Of a stretch of 64,000 nucleotides of DNA, positions 43,583-55,621 are shown in pieces; the stretch's first letter is position 1; the number at the start of each line of letters is the position of its first letter. The DNA is from Dactylis glomerata (taxonomy: Eukaryota; Streptophyta; Magnoliopsida; Poales; Poaceae). The position numbers and the translations under genes were made by a program. Below the pieces are notes generated by a model that was not told the origin of the DNA, searched no databases, and saw nothing but the letters and a program-made list of their open reading frames with translations. Where the stretch lies: contig QXEO01002115.1 of NCBI GenBank assembly GCA_007115705.1, positions 5,656,951 to 5,720,950 of the forward strand, in the 5' to 3' direction.

Positions 43583-44160
43583 TAGAGCATGTATAATAGG
43601 TCCTACTCAGTAGGCTACAAGCAATGCCATGTCATCAAAATCTTAGGTGGAGGAGAGAGAAGTGAGGAGAGAGAAGAAAGCGGGCTCTTGTGGGCGGTAG
43701 CGCTGGCTCTTAGCACCCTCTTGTGTCTTGCATGCATATGCAAACATTGATTACTTAAGCTAATTAAATATTTTATAGAACCTACCTAATAGCTAGACTA
43801 TTGTACTATGCTTACTATATGATGACTCTAGGTGACTTGGCATGAGCTTGTAGCCGGTACCTGGCTACTCCCTCCATCCCGGTTTTAAGGGCATAATTCA
43901 CAAATTATGCAATCCCAAAATACCTCCACCTCCTAGGCATATTTGCATTTAAGGTGTTTAATTAGCAGCTTTGCATGAGGAGTTTTTGTATTTTCAAGGC
44001 CAAACAACCAATGCATGTGCTTTCTTATTAATTAATGGGTCTTTAAATGAGGATAAAGAGCTAAATCTCACCACCAATCATAGATCACCTAGAGCCAAGA
44101 GATTTATAAATTATGCCCTTAAAACCGGGATGGAGGGAGTACGTTATTGTTCTTGCTCTA
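43583..44160. mobile_element. Tourist-like MITE inside the outer MITE
   Basis: It replaces a short piece of the outer MITE after GGAGATTAGAG. Its ends GAGCATGTATAATAGG and the approximate inverse TTATTGTTCTTGCTC mark 43583 and about 44160. Its right part is split by a Stowaway MITE at 43868. Confidence 0.6.
43866..44141. mobile_element. Stowaway MITE, long inverted repeats, inside the Tourist-like MITE
   Basis: TA flanks (43866-43867, 44140-44141) and ends CTCCCTCCATCCCGGTTTTA and TAAAACCGGGATGGAGGGAG, with inverted similarity extending to about 31 bases. Element 43868-44139 is the youngest-looking member of the pile, judged from its clean ends. Confidence 0.92.
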
Positions 44161-44357
44161 TATCATAGCGCACGTTACGAGAAACATTAAGCTCAAATAA
44201 ATCTTGTACACATATTTATATTGAGATACTATAAAACAATAAATATAATAAATATATGATATTACTTTATGATACCATGCAATATGGAGGTAGTATCATA
44301 CACAAATATCATATATATGATACTATTATATGATACTCCCCACTATGACTAGCCTAA

Positions 44358-44621
44358 ATTTGTTGTAAAACAAAAGTTTAGGTAAGTGTGTCGCGGTGTA
44401 ATGTTGGAATTTGTGAGTGGGCTTTTTGACGATTGTTCAATTAATTTCTGAAAAATCTCATTACTCTCATTCATGCATGTCAAAAAGTGTGACTAAATAG
44501 TGAGCGTTAGAAGAGGAGGAACTCATGCATTCTCCTCCTCTACCATCTGTGTGAGCTGTGTTTCTTAAACATGCCGAACATATCTCCGACTGCGCTCTAG
44601 TTTTGTTCCTTAGGAAATAAA
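44358..44621. other. intergenic, nothing recognised
   Basis: No gene or repeat end was identified in this short stretch. Confidence 0.4.
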
Positions 44622-45259
44622 TAAGGACACTCATAATGGAGAGTATTGTAAGTTAGTATTATGCATATGATACTATCTCTATAATACATTGTATCATATA
44701 ATAGTATCATAGTCTTATTATTTTTATTGTTTTGTAGAATCTCAATATAAAATTATGTACAATATCTATTTAAAATTAAATTTTCTAGTTCTAACATGCT
44801 ATGATACTGTATCTACCTATGATACCACATATTTGCATTGAGATACTACGTAAATCTTTGGGCTCATTGATTAAGAAGGCTTTAACGATAGCAAATCTTT
44901 TCAGCTATACCCCTATTAATCACTCCTTATTTCTCGCTCACGCTGGCCACCTTTTTTGGTTTTCTCATGCATGCAACACACCCTTGCCTCCCGTATGCAC
45001 ATGCATGACCAATAAAAGCGTGGCACTAATTTCTTTTCTCCTAATTTTCCTCCTAATCTAGCGCATGCGGTCCGAAGGGGCATTTTTGGGAGAAAATGGG
45101 TCAACTACATCATGCGCCTTTAGCTCTGATGAAATTTTGAGAATCTTTTTATGCCTTAACCTTTGGGAAGGAGGGAGTACTACGCGTTGTAGAGATAGTA
45201 TCTTAAGCTAGTATCATATGCATAATATTCTATGATACTTTGCATTGTGACTATTCTAA
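44622..45259 (-). mobile_element. MITE (TATCAT family, copy 4) with an inserted Stowaway remnant
   Basis: TAA flanks at 44622-44624 and 45257-45259. Ends are GGACACTCATAATG and CATTGTGACTATTC. It is in opposite orientation to the 42793 copy. The stretch from about 44850 to 45180 is foreign and ends in a Stowaway terminus (GGGAAGGAGGGAGTA); its interior CATCATGCGCCTTTAGCTCTG resembles the Stowaway element at 43460. Confidence 0.75.
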
Positions 45260-45390
45260 TAGTGTACAATTTTTCGAGTTATTAACTTACGTTTGGCTTT
45301 TCTCGGTTATGAGTTGTTACCGACTTGGTTGTGGGATACTCACCACGTCTTTCCCGAGCAACAATAAATAAGGAGGCGGCGGATACGGAT

Positions 45391-45523
45391 TGCATCCACA
45401 TCTCGACGCTCTCGCTCCAACACCGTTGTTCCTTCTTGTTGTGCTGCTTTCTCAATTTGTGAGAAAGCAGCACAACAAGAAGGAACAACGGTGTTGGAGC
45501 GAGAGCGTCGGGATGTGGATGCA
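45391..45523. repeat. near-perfect 64-bp inverted repeat with 5-bp loop
   Basis: Arms 45391-45454 and 45460-45523 are reverse complements with one mismatch, placed near the arm ends; the mismatch would be a G-U pair in one transcript. The loop is ATTTG. Arm words include GCTCCAACACCGTTGTTCC. It is not a known MITE end and no target duplication was found. A transcript would form a long hairpin able to yield small RNAs. Confidence 0.95.
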
Positions 45524-45776
45524 TGCCTTCGGTGAGAAGCCTCCAGACAGCCGCCTCTTGTGATCTTGCACTGGGAGTTTGACAATAAAATTTATGGGGG
45601 TGTTTTGGTTCAACTGCTCATGTTCATGTGCATCGACCATGTGCAAGTCCTTTGAGTTCACCACCATGTCAAGCGACACCGTTAAGGATGTCGTTGATGC
45701 CACTGCTAACGGTGCAGTTCTTGTGGTTTCTTGTTATCGTTCAGACCATCGACGCTTTTTTCCTTGATATCTTTTG
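45524..45776. other. unassigned, possible gene remnant
   Basis: A minus-strand frame (45703-45452) with RRLSGGFSPKACIHIPTLSL runs into the hairpin, and a plus-strand frame (45579-45767) contains MSSDTVKDVVDATANGAVLV. Neither is recognised. The hairpin arm may have arisen by duplication of part of this segment. Confidence 0.25.
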
Positions 45777-46036
45777 TACTCCCTCCGTTTTTATTTAGTT
45801 CGCGTTTTGAGTATAGTCAAAGTCAAATTTTGTAAACTTTGACTAAGAATTGAGGAAAAATTATCAATATCCATAATGCCAAATAGATATAATATGAAAA
45901 TATGCTTTCAGGAGATTTTAATGCAATAGTTTTTATATTATAAATATTTATATTTTTCATAGATATTTGGTCAAAGTTCAGAAAGTTTGACTTTGACCAA
46001 ACCGAGAACGCAAAGTATTTATAAACGGAAGGAGTA
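45777..46036. mobile_element. Stowaway MITE, complete, TA target duplication
   Basis: TA flanks 45777-45778 and 46035-46036. Left end CTCCCTCCGTTTTTATTTAG and right end ATTTATAAACGGAAGGAG, with the inner mirrored motif AGTCAAAGTCAAA / TTTGACTTTGACC. Confidence 0.92.
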
Positions 46037-46318
46037 TGTAGTTAAGCTAGATGTTCTAGGTCTTTGTATGTCCTTTTGTCGCATGTCCAATTGCATATGC
46101 AGATATGCTACTTAATCGTGGGTATTGTGTTGTCATAATTTTTCAGTTAATTAAACCAATGCGAAGACTCCTACTCTACTGCACACTGTTAAGCAAAATC
46201 ATAACTAAGGGATCATCGCATACGGTTCAGGCCAGCAACCATGTGCACTCAACTGTGTGCAGGCGGCTCAATTGAAAATATTGCATTCAGATATGCATGA
46301 TTGATTTGTTGGACTGAT

Positions 46319-46494
46319 TTAGGACCTGTTTGAATTCCCGCCGGAGCGCGTGGAGACCACGTTTTTCAGCTCCACGAAAATGAACTGCACCTCGCTTCGC
46401 TCGTCCGACGCAGTGGAGTTGAAGCGTTCGGCGCCGCTCCATCCGCTCCGGGAGCTCTGCCACGGAGCTGGAATGGGATCCCAACAGGTTCTTA
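46319..46494. mobile_element. Tourist-like MITE, TTA target duplication
   Basis: Element 46322-46491 has ends GGACCTGTTTGAATTCCC and GGGATCCCAACAGGTTC and TTA flanks. Its interior is GC-rich with CGCTCC and GGAGC motifs. Confidence 0.8.
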
Positions 46495-47466
46495 AAAGGG
46501 AAAAACTATCAAAGGTCATCCAAGCAGACACTGGGGTTATATTATCATTGGATGAATCATGGATGTGAATATGTGAGCAGTAACCCATCTCCGTCGACAA
46601 GAACCCACCAAGCGGCGGGCTGGCTGGAGCTTGCACTTGCATACAGACACAAGGTACACGTTACGCTGTTCACTCTACCACTAGTCCACTATAGGCTAGT
46701 CTAGTCTAGTGTACTTATATGTCATTTCGTCCTCATAGTGGCCTAAAAGAGGTTAGGCTAGCTACATAGGCGACCGGCAATAGTGATATGATGTCATTCG
46801 CACCAGCCAGATAGGTAACTGCATATGCTAGCTGGGCACTGTATGCTATCTGAACGGCAATGCATACTGTCACTTGCGTCACGATGATTGATCAATCTCT
46901 GTAGTGCAACACTGTCAGGTGGTGTTCAGAGACATGAAATGATCTCACGATCAACTAAACCTCAAGCTCTAGCGCAGCTGCACAAATCAAATCAAAATGG
47001 AACTGTTTGGGTAATTAATGGTCGAGCTAGCTAACACCACCCTACAAGCCTACAGCATGCAGCAGAAGCAAGATTTGACAATTGAGTAGAACATTGACAT
47101 ATTGACCGATTGAGACAGATAGATAGACATACATGTCTAAAGATAAGAACACACTAAAAAATCAACAGAAAGGGACCAATATCGCAACTGATCTACCTGT
47201 AAAGATTCAACAATAGATACGTCCGACTATTTTCTACAACGCCAGTTATAAAGGCCTACCGTGAAAGGAAGTTGAAGATTGATTTTCAGCTATCAAAACC
47301 AACTTCCTTGGCGATCTTCCTCTTCTCTCATTCTTCTCTTTGATCTTTTTGTACATAAACTTCTTTAATTAAACCCAATGTTCCGGTGGTGTTATGTCAT
47401 TGCAACTGGATCTCCTAAAGGAAAAAATGCCACACAATTGTGAGCTTGTGGCATGTAAGACCACAG
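46495..47466. other. downstream flank of beta-COP, including its 3' UTR
   Basis: The last 150-300 bases before 47467 are probably the 3' untranslated region of the minus-strand beta-COP gene. Nothing else is identified; a short CTAGTCTAGTCTAG run lies near 46698. Confidence 0.5.
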
Positions 47467-50400
47467 TTAACTGCCTCCCTTCTGCTTGAGGGTAATCTTA
47501 TCTCCCAAGCTAAGCGCAATTCCTTGCGTCTTGCTCCTTATTCTTATGTAACCACTAAGCTTGCCATCAACTTGTTTCTCAATGCTAATATTTACCAAAG
47601 CATCTTCCCCGAACACACTCTTTGCGTAAAGATTAGCAGCAAGGAAACCGCATTCCCCATCAAGCGCAGACCTGATGTCAAATTTCCATACAGACGTCAA
47701 CAACTCCATAAAATCAGTTACCAGAACAGCAATAGAATGTACAATCTAATCAGCTAACCCTCAAGAGCAAAATAAGAATCTCCTTATCAAAAGCAGCTGG
47801 TAAAACACAAGGTTTTTCCTGTATAACTAACGACATCATTTCATCATGTAATTACCTGTGTATGAATTTACCAAAACTGATGTCATATTTGTATATCATG
47901 CATGAACCATGTCAGCACCGTAAAATGCATTGGTTTGTACAATTTTATACACGGTTCTTAATCATATATTGTCAAAGCATCTCATAACAAAATTTTAGAT
48001 TAATCCTACCTAGAACTTAGGAATCTTGTCCTTCAGTGTTACAGAAAACATCAGAAGTTACGCTTAGCATAACCAGATCATCCCTGAGCACAGAAATAGG
48101 CACACCTAACTGAAACCTACTTGTTCAGAACATTTTTTATTTTACTGTTACAGCTGTACGGTAAGCTATTCATGCATCTGATCAATGATTATGTACACAC
48201 ACTGTAAAAGTCTATATGCCTAGTGGATGTACAGATATACTGCACAAACAACTATACATGTACACATAAAGGTCAATGGTGTAAAAGACTTACGGTGGTG
48301 TTAGACACTTCATATTTGTTGCCTTGATAACATGATTCAAGAATTCCTTCTCGTCCTGAATTACAGTATTCACTGCAACCTGATGAAGGACAAAAAAATA
48401 GTAAAATTCTGTAACAAGAAAAATATCAACTAGACAGAACAACAGAACAATTGGAAGGAGTAAAACACACCAATTTCAATGCACCGCATATCAACTAGAC
48501 AGAACAACAGAATTACTTCCTTTAGAGACGGTTTTCAAAGAAAAAAGAAATAAATAAAGTCAACCAAAGCGGAAGTTAAGAAATCTGATGTAGGAAAAAA
48601 AACCACACAAATGTGTGATTGACAAAACAAATAATCGATAAGATTATTTGAAAAAATGGACTGCTTCAACTACAAGGTTCAGGAGCTGAAAGGCAACAAT
48701 ATTTCAGCAGATGACTAGAGCTAGAGGCTTAAAATTTCCCCTTTCAAGTTGATAGGAGGATACAAGTATATGACCTAGGAGATGACGAAACTATTAGGAG
48801 TCGGAGAAATGAAGAGAAAGACACTTTCTGCTGTAAAATTTTCAGAGTAGGAGACTTCCTCTAAGCGTTGAGATGGTAGGAGGTGAGCGATGCCAAGAGA
48901 GTGACTCGGTGTTAGAAGTGTACTTTACCATTTGCCAATGCTGACGCTACACTGAGAATACTACTTACATGTACATGTAGGGATATTATTATGTTTTACA
49001 TTAATTTTTGTTAAGAGACATGTTATGGGTAGACAAGTTTTATTTGCCTCTGAAAGTATAATTAGTTGTAGTATGATTGACTAATGCTTGAGTCTAAGGA
49101 TTACATAATTATGTTGGTCCATAGCAATGCATATGTATATTTTTATACCACTGGATTCTTCCGTGCAGTATATTTACATGTCCAACGACGAAATAGTCAA
49201 GTAAACTACCCAAGCAATAGATCGTATCAGTATGACACATTAGATCAAAACGATTTTACAGATATCTTTGGCTACATGGGAAAAAAAAGGTTAATTATAT
49301 ATTGCAATCAAGTAAAGCAACCTTACTAGTATAAACTGACAATAAAGAAGAATATTAACAAGGAGTGGCGAATATCTTGCAAAAGAAGTAACAACTCCAT
49401 CCTACAAAGAAAGAAGCATACCTTGTTTTCCCACTCGAATTCTGCCCACATGTTACGGAAGGTAACATCGGCGCATGTAGCAGGTGAGATGTAATCCATG
49501 ATGTCAATGTGAATATCATTTAGGACAACTACTGATCGCTCCATCACATTTGATGTCTCGTAAACTATGTTCCCAAATATGACTCCAGTCTCTGTTGATG
49601 ATACCTTGATATTAGCACGTATTTGCTTGCTTGATTCAGGAGCCAATGTATAGTTCTGAGGGCGATCAACAAGTTTGAGATCTCCCATTGTAGCTAATTC
49701 CAAGCATAGGTTCTGAAGTGTCTCCTTTGTGCGGTTAATGACTGTAACATCAAGTACAATATCATAATGATGAACTGTCACAAATGCTTCAGCATATACA
49801 GGATCACTGAACCCGGTCAACTGAAGAATGCGATTAAGTCTGTTTGCATCATCTGTTTCCTTAGTAAATCCACCAGTTGCAGCCTTCAAATCATCCTGGA
49901 CCTCATCTTCCAACTCAAGCTGGCTCATGCCCTGTGAAACAATCAAACAAAATGCCACGTTTTAACAAGGGATGATAGGTATAAAGCAATACGTTGCAAA
50001 TTCTCAAAGATTCGCTATATTTGAACACTTAGGGCAAACCCTTAGTTTTGAAGAAATGGTGTGGTTCGGAGAGCAGACGATTTAGGCTACATGGAGCCCA
50101 AAATTTGAAGCTCTAAAAATTTGAATTCAAACATTTCAAAAAATTCTGAAAAAAAATACCAGGATGTACACAATCATGTATTCTATCAGTGTGTAATTTT
50201 TCAGAACGAGATATATATAGTATTTTGGGCTAAGGAAAACAAGTTGAGGTTTTGTCCTTGGTGAATAGTGCACAGAAAACTTGATTTTTCTTTTTGTGAG
50301 ATTTTGTCATTTTTACTGAGCTCAAAATACAATACATTTCGTTCTAGAAATTCACAAGATGATGCGTACAACATGGACTACGTCCAGTTTTTTTTTCTGA

Positions 50401-53186
50401 ATTTTTTAAAATGATTGAATTCGAAATTCTGAAGTTTCAAAAAAAAGTGCTCCCTGGAGCCCATGCTCCATTTAGAGTTTTCGTATGGTTCATGTGTATC
50501 GATCCTAACATGCTAACAATACTGTCTTGATAACTACCTGGGCTTTTCACATAGTCAAAGAAGATAAAAGGTTCCTAACTAATAGTACCAGTGGCCTGAA
50601 AGATCTAGCTAATTTGACATGAGGACCAGAATATCAATCAAACAAACACACAAACGTTTCATGTTAAAACAAGGATGTCTACAACTGAACAACAAGTTCA
50701 TAGATAACCTAGGCGGCTACCGTAATATTGTGTTATACAAAAAGGATAGAGATTGATAATAAGCATAATAAACTGCCAGGTGCTAGCGGAATAAGTTCGG
50801 TCATGGACTCATTGTAATGCTACCGGGCAGGAAAAATGATAAAATCCATTGTCTACACCTAGTATTCTTACAGATCAGCACATTAATGCCGATTGTACAG
50901 CATTACCTAATTCTACAAGCGTGGATGCAAGACATTAAAAAAAAATCCAGATCACATATATTATACAATTAACTTCTGAAGAAATATAACATCGATGATG
51001 CCAAGCACCAAATAAAACATTTACTATAGATTGGAACTAGAATGCTTGTAAGATACTATCCATAAGCATTAGCAGAAGAATATGTGGCAATTTCCATAGG
51101 TAAAAGCAACAACTGAGAATTATTTTCAACTTACTCTTCTGCTCTTCAGGTGGTAGAAATCAATAAGATCATCAGGCTGGGCATGAGATATCTGTGCCTT
51201 GGCCTTCAACTCCTCTGTCTCCCTGAATTGTTTCTCAGCAAGCATCTTGGCAAAACTCTGTCTGCATGACTGCAGCCAAATCTTCCTCACATCATCGCCA
51301 GTATTGCAAAGCAACCTCACACAGAGCACAATCCTGTCATATGAATCATTATCAATCGGTTGGGGAAGGTAGGAGGATAGCCCCAGCTGGAGAATGGATG
51401 TCATGACCAGCAAGGCCCCAGTACAAGCCTTGTTAGCATCAACCTTTGATGGCTGCACCTCCTCCAGCCTAAGTACCAATTTGGTAAGGGTACATGCAAC
51501 CACTGCAGCCAAGAAGAAATCGCCTGAGAGAATGAGTGACCTGAGATTCAGGGTTGATGCAAATGACCCAGGGGTAACTGATGGAGTCGAAATGGCCTCG
51601 GTAGCAGCACTCTGTGTGGCGTAAGTGCCATCTGCAAGAACAACAGGCCGCCTGGAAGACACAGTGACAGAGTTCACCACTGGCTGGGCTGGCTTGGAGG
51701 AATCAGTTGTCTCCCCTTCCTCTGAGACAGTGAAGAATGGTAGATCCCCAAGGCACTGCTTGATGGTGGAAATGGCGCTCTCGACCTCTGATAACGACAG
51801 GGAGTACTCACCAAGGATCCAGAGAGCGATTGAACACACACGGGATGCTCGGATCTGATAGAAGGTATCACTCAGCCTCTGGATCATGGACACACGCAGC
51901 TTGGGATTCGTCTCGATGATCTCACGCACAAACAATACAACATCAACTGCTGCAGCAACATTAGTGTCACCAAGGAAGTCCATGAGGAGGTGCACCACCG
52001 ATCCAGCCACTTCTGGGTACTCCACAGCACACGAATGGATAGCTTGCACCAGCATCTGGCGGTACTCGCCACCCTTCTCAAGCTCCCCTGATTGTGTCTT
52101 GACAACCTCCTTCTTGAGGTAAAGCACCACCTCCTCAACATTACGAGGAGTGAGCAGATCAAGCACCAAATCCAGCACCTTCCTCTTGACGTCTAAGTTG
52201 GGGCTTGCAAGTGCACGCAGCACATCCATCACTACATCCACCATCACATCCCGGTGCGACGTGCGCAGCTCATTCAGGCGGTCCAGGAGAATGAGCCTCA
52301 CATTATTGTCACTCTGCGATGAGAGCAGCTGACAGTATGTGTTGGCGGCAGCTCGCACCGCAGTGGGTGCAGAAGAGAGTGACACGATAGCGCCGGCACA
52401 CTCGTACACAACCGCGGTGCTTGGAGAGGAAAGGAGGGAGATGATAATCTTGATATACCTGCCCTTGTCTGCACGGTTTGGGGAGCGGCAGACCTTGCGG
52501 ATGAGGTCTACTGCGGTCATCTGGAGCAAATCGGGCCACTCGGTGACACGTTCGGCATTAGAGAAGAGGTAAGCCACAGCACGTTCCTGCCCACAGAGGC
52601 AGAGCATAAGGAAGGCGTTCCGACGAGCGGAGGCGTCCTGCTCGGAAGCGAGCGCACCCTCGACGAGCTCAGGAGCATCCGGGATGAGCTGGCCGCCATG
52701 AGGGAGGCGGTAGATAGACGAGATCGCGGAGAGCGCGTGTCGGCGGATGAAATGGTGGCGGTGCTTGAGGTTCTCGAGGATGGAAGGCACGAGCGGCTCG
52801 AGCACCTCCGGTTCACGGAGGCGGCAGAGGAACCGCAGCGTGACGCCGCGGATGTACTCGTTGGGGCCCTGCAGGTTGTTGCGGAGGTTCTGGCAGATGA
52901 GGATCATCTCCGGGAGGGCGCGGCCGGTGGCGTCGCGCCTGTCGATGATCTCGAGGTAGAGGAGCAGCAGCTTCTGGATGGTGTGGTCCTCCGAGGGGAG
53001 GACGTAGCGGACGATGGTGATGAAGAGCGTCGGCAAGGTCTCGCCATTGAGGAGGAGCATGACGGCGCGCTTCATGGCCTCCACCTTGGCGGCGACGTCG
53101 CTGCCCTCCAGATCGGCCTTGATCTCGTTCGCCATGGCGGCGGAGCCTTTGTCGAAGTGGACGAGCAGAGTGCTCGGCTTGTCCAT
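47467..53186 (-). CDS. beta-COP: coatomer subunit beta (beta-COP), four exons
   Basis: Exons on the minus strand: 53186-51135, 49931-49422, 48379-48294, 47671-47467, all with GT/AG borders; 2,853 nt, 950 residues, the usual plant length. The start is MDKPSTLLVHFDKGS (53186); an upstream in-frame ATG at 53207 is less likely. Residues about 20-490 form the adaptin-like helical repeat trunk (MLLLNGETLPTLFITIVRYV, FLCRLREPEVLEPLVPSI). The C-terminal region follows (VYAEAFVTVHHYDIVLDVTV, MERSVVVLNDIHIDIMDYIS), then the appendage platform ending KTQGIALSLGDKITLKQKGGS. Beta-COP is part of the F-subcomplex of COPI, which binds Arf1 and builds Golgi-to-ER retrograde vesicles. No stop or frameshift is seen. 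Exon 1 encodes 684 residues without interruption. Confidence 0.97.
48427..48513. repeat. short direct repeat in beta-COP intron 2
   Basis: ATCAACTAGACAGAACAACAG occurs twice, 62 bases apart, within the intron between exons 2 and 3. It does not touch splice signals. Confidence 0.8.
50080..50485. repeat. Triticeae interspersed repeat in beta-COP intron 1
   Basis: It opens GGCTACATGGAGCCCAAAAT and closes CTCCCTGGAGCCCATGCTCC, with AATTTTTCAGAACGAGATAT and TTCGTTCTAGAAATTCAC inside. The arrangement of similar ends and an AAATTTGAAT-rich interior resembles a common unclassified MITE-like repeat. No target duplication was confirmed. Confidence 0.5.
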
Positions 53187-53430
53187 GGCGCCGGTTCTTG
53201 CGTTCACCCTCGCCGGAGGGCGCCGGCGGGTGGGATGGCGGAGGAGGTTGGATCTGCGGCGGGGGTGGATCGGGATCTGGGGAGCTAGTGGAGGGCGAAG
53301 AGGTGAGAGGCCATGTTAGCGCCCCTGCTACGCCCACGCCCGAACGGGCCGCATCTGGAGAAGCCAATGCCTTGAGCCACTCAGCCCACGAACCGAATCA
53401 GGTTACCATCGTAACGTGAAGCAAATAGAT
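53187..53430 (-). promoter_or_regulatory. 5' UTR and proximal promoter of beta-COP
   Basis: A GC-rich leader (53187-53330) drops abruptly to AT-rich DNA after 53430. No clear TATA box is visible, in keeping with a housekeeping gene. Frames on the other strand here are composition artefacts. Confidence 0.5.
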
Positions 53431-54136
53431 TTTTTTTAAAGGAGGCAAAATCATTGCCTCATCCATTATAAATTAAAAAGAAAAGAAATTAATGGGAAAT
53501 ATGGTGATACATAACATAAGTGCTAACATTATAAAAGTTCATCTGAATAAATATACAATTGAGTAATGAAAAGGAGCCATTATAAAAGTCCATCCCTACT
53601 ATTGGTAATTGATCCGAAAGAGTTCGTGATCGCGTCTGCGTGTTACCGAACCTACTGGGTCACATTCTTAAGATTGTACTATATGTTGCAAAAGTGTTAA
53701 TTGTGGTAAGCGGTAAATAGATGATGTCTTGAAAAAACAAGGAGTTCTAGAATTATTTCTAACGAGTTATGACTAAGAGAGAAACTATCAGCATCCTGAT
53801 GTCATCAGAAGTGTTTCAAATATATAATCGGAAGAGTTCCAAAGTTACTAATAATGTTATTGATTTATTGAAATTGTTTCCATAAAATTTTACATTGAAA
53901 ATATTTGATTTCAGGGAATTTCAGAGTGCACGGATGACTCCGAAATTAAGAGAGAAAACACCAAAGAGGGGAAAAGGAGAGACATGGTCGGCCAGGCCAC
54001 CTAGGTCCACAAGGGGCCGGCCAAGGCCATTCATAAGTGCAGCTGGCCAGGCCTAAGTGGCCCATGCGCCCCACCCCTCCACCAAACCCTTTCAAGAAGG
54101 GCTATGGTTTTGGGAAGGTGGGGTGGGCCGGCCCAC
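53431..54136 (+). repeat. degenerate retroelement (LTR-like) remnant
   Basis: The stretch GATCCGAAAGAGTTCGTG, then ATATATAATCGGAAGAGTTC, then GTGCACGGATGACTCCG and a GGCCGGCCA-rich part resembles gypsy LTR sequence. It is cut by the LTR at 54137. No ends are preserved. Confidence 0.45.
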
Positions 54137-55533
54137 TGATACGTCCAAAACGTATCTACTTTTCTGAATAATTTTGCTATAGTTTTTCCTCTAATTTGTG
54201 TGTTTTAAATACAACTAACGCGGACTAATACTGTTTTCTATAGAATTGCTCTGGTGTCTCATTTTTGTGTAGAAATCTAACTTTTAGGAAAATTCCCAAA
54301 AAATACCACAAAACTCCTATTTTACCAGAAGAATCATGGAGCCAGAAGACGAGACGGGGAGGAGCCACGAGGGGACCACACCACCTGGTGGCGCGGGCCA
54401 GGCCAGGCCGCGCCAGGGGGTGGTGTGGACGCCTCAGCCATTGCCTCGAGCCCTCGTTCCGCCTACATATAGCCTCTGACCTGAAAACACTAGGGGTTCG
54501 GCATTTTTCCCAGATAGAGTTCCGCTGCACCGCCATCACCAGAAACCATGATTCGGGATCAGAAACTCCGTTCTGGCACTCCGCCGAGACAGGGAATTGG
54601 AGGAGATCATCGCCATCATCATCACCGACGCCTCTCCATCCACCATCCATGATTCCCCCATCCATGTGTGAGTAACTCCCGCTGTAGGCCGAAGGGGATG
54701 GTAGGGATTGGATGAGATCATTCATGTAATTGCTATAAGATTGTTAGGGCATGGTGCCTAGTATCCGTTGTTAGTGCTTTTGACATTATTGCAACTTGTT
54801 GTGCTTAATGCTTGTCACTTTGGGCCTGAGTGCCATGATCTCAGATCTGAACATGTTATTGTTTCATGAAGATAATTGTTGTTTGTGATCTTTCCTGCAA
54901 GTTATATACACATATTGTTGTCCGGAATCTGAGGCCCCAAAGTGACAATAATTGGGATAACCGAAGGGATGGTTGTGATGTGAGGATTACATGTGTTCAC
55001 TGAGTGTTAATGCTTTGCTCCGGTACTCTATTAAAAGGAGTACCTTAATTACTAGTAGTTTCCCTTGAGGCCCCGCTGCAAGCGGGCTGGTAGGACAAAA
55101 GATGTCGTGCAAGTTTCTCATTGCAAGCACGTACGACTATATATGGAACACATGCCTATGGTTGTTTAGTACTAGGATGTTTTATCATATTTATCTGCAA
55201 TTGCCCATGTCTTGATTATTACATGAATTATCTTGTCCATGCAACGCCCGTTCATTCATCCATGTGCCTACAGTATTTAATCCTAATGTTTACTATTGAT
55301 ACCGCTACCTTCTTTATTTTACTATTGCTGCTACTATTTTACTACTGCCACTACTATAAAATGGTTGCTACTGATAAACTGCTGCGAGCAAGTATGTTTC
55401 CAGGTGCAGCTGAATTGACAACTCATCTGCTAAGACTTATAAATATTCTTTGGCTCCCCTTGTGTCGAATCAATAAATTTAGGTTTTACTTCCCTCGAAG
55501 ACTGTTGTGATCCCCTATACTTGTGGGTCATCA
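54137..55533 (+). repeat. 5' LTR of an Athila-type gypsy element
   Basis: It begins TGATACGTCCAAAACGTATC and ends at TGTGGGTCATCA. The primer-binding site TGGCACCGTTGCCGGGGA (55545-55562, tRNA-Asp type) follows. It is a different family from the LTRs at 1776 and 58488, although the first eight bases agree. The 3' LTR is absent. Confidence 0.85.
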
Positions 55534-55544
55534 AGACTATTTTC

Positions 55545-55562
55545 TGGCACCGTTGCCGGGGA
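55545..55562 (+). other. primer-binding site (tRNA-Asp type)
   Basis: TGGCACCGTTGCCGGGGA follows the LTR by 11 bases and matches the site used by Athila-lineage elements. The same sequence is at 60091-60108. Confidence 0.85.
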
Positions 55563-55621
55563 GCATAGCTTTATTTGTAAGTTCACTTGGAATTGATATT
55601 GTTCGCTGCAATCCGTCCATC

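Larger units (their letters stand above)
42790..44357 (+). mobile_element. outer MITE (TATCAT family, copy 2), broken by nested MITEs
   Basis: It is flanked by TAA (42790-42792, 44355-44357). Ends are GGCTAGCCATAGTG (42793) and CACTATGACTAGCC (44354), a 14-base inverted repeat with one mismatch. Own sequence is 42793-42817, 43513-43582 and 44161-44354; everything else is inserted. Uninterrupted relatives are about 300 bases. Confidence 0.88.

Noticed and set aside
52698..53288. 196-codon plus-strand frame, and a 184-codon minus-strand frame at 52813-53367
   Set aside because: Both overlap beta-COP exon 1 in other frames. They are composition artefacts of GC-rich coding DNA.
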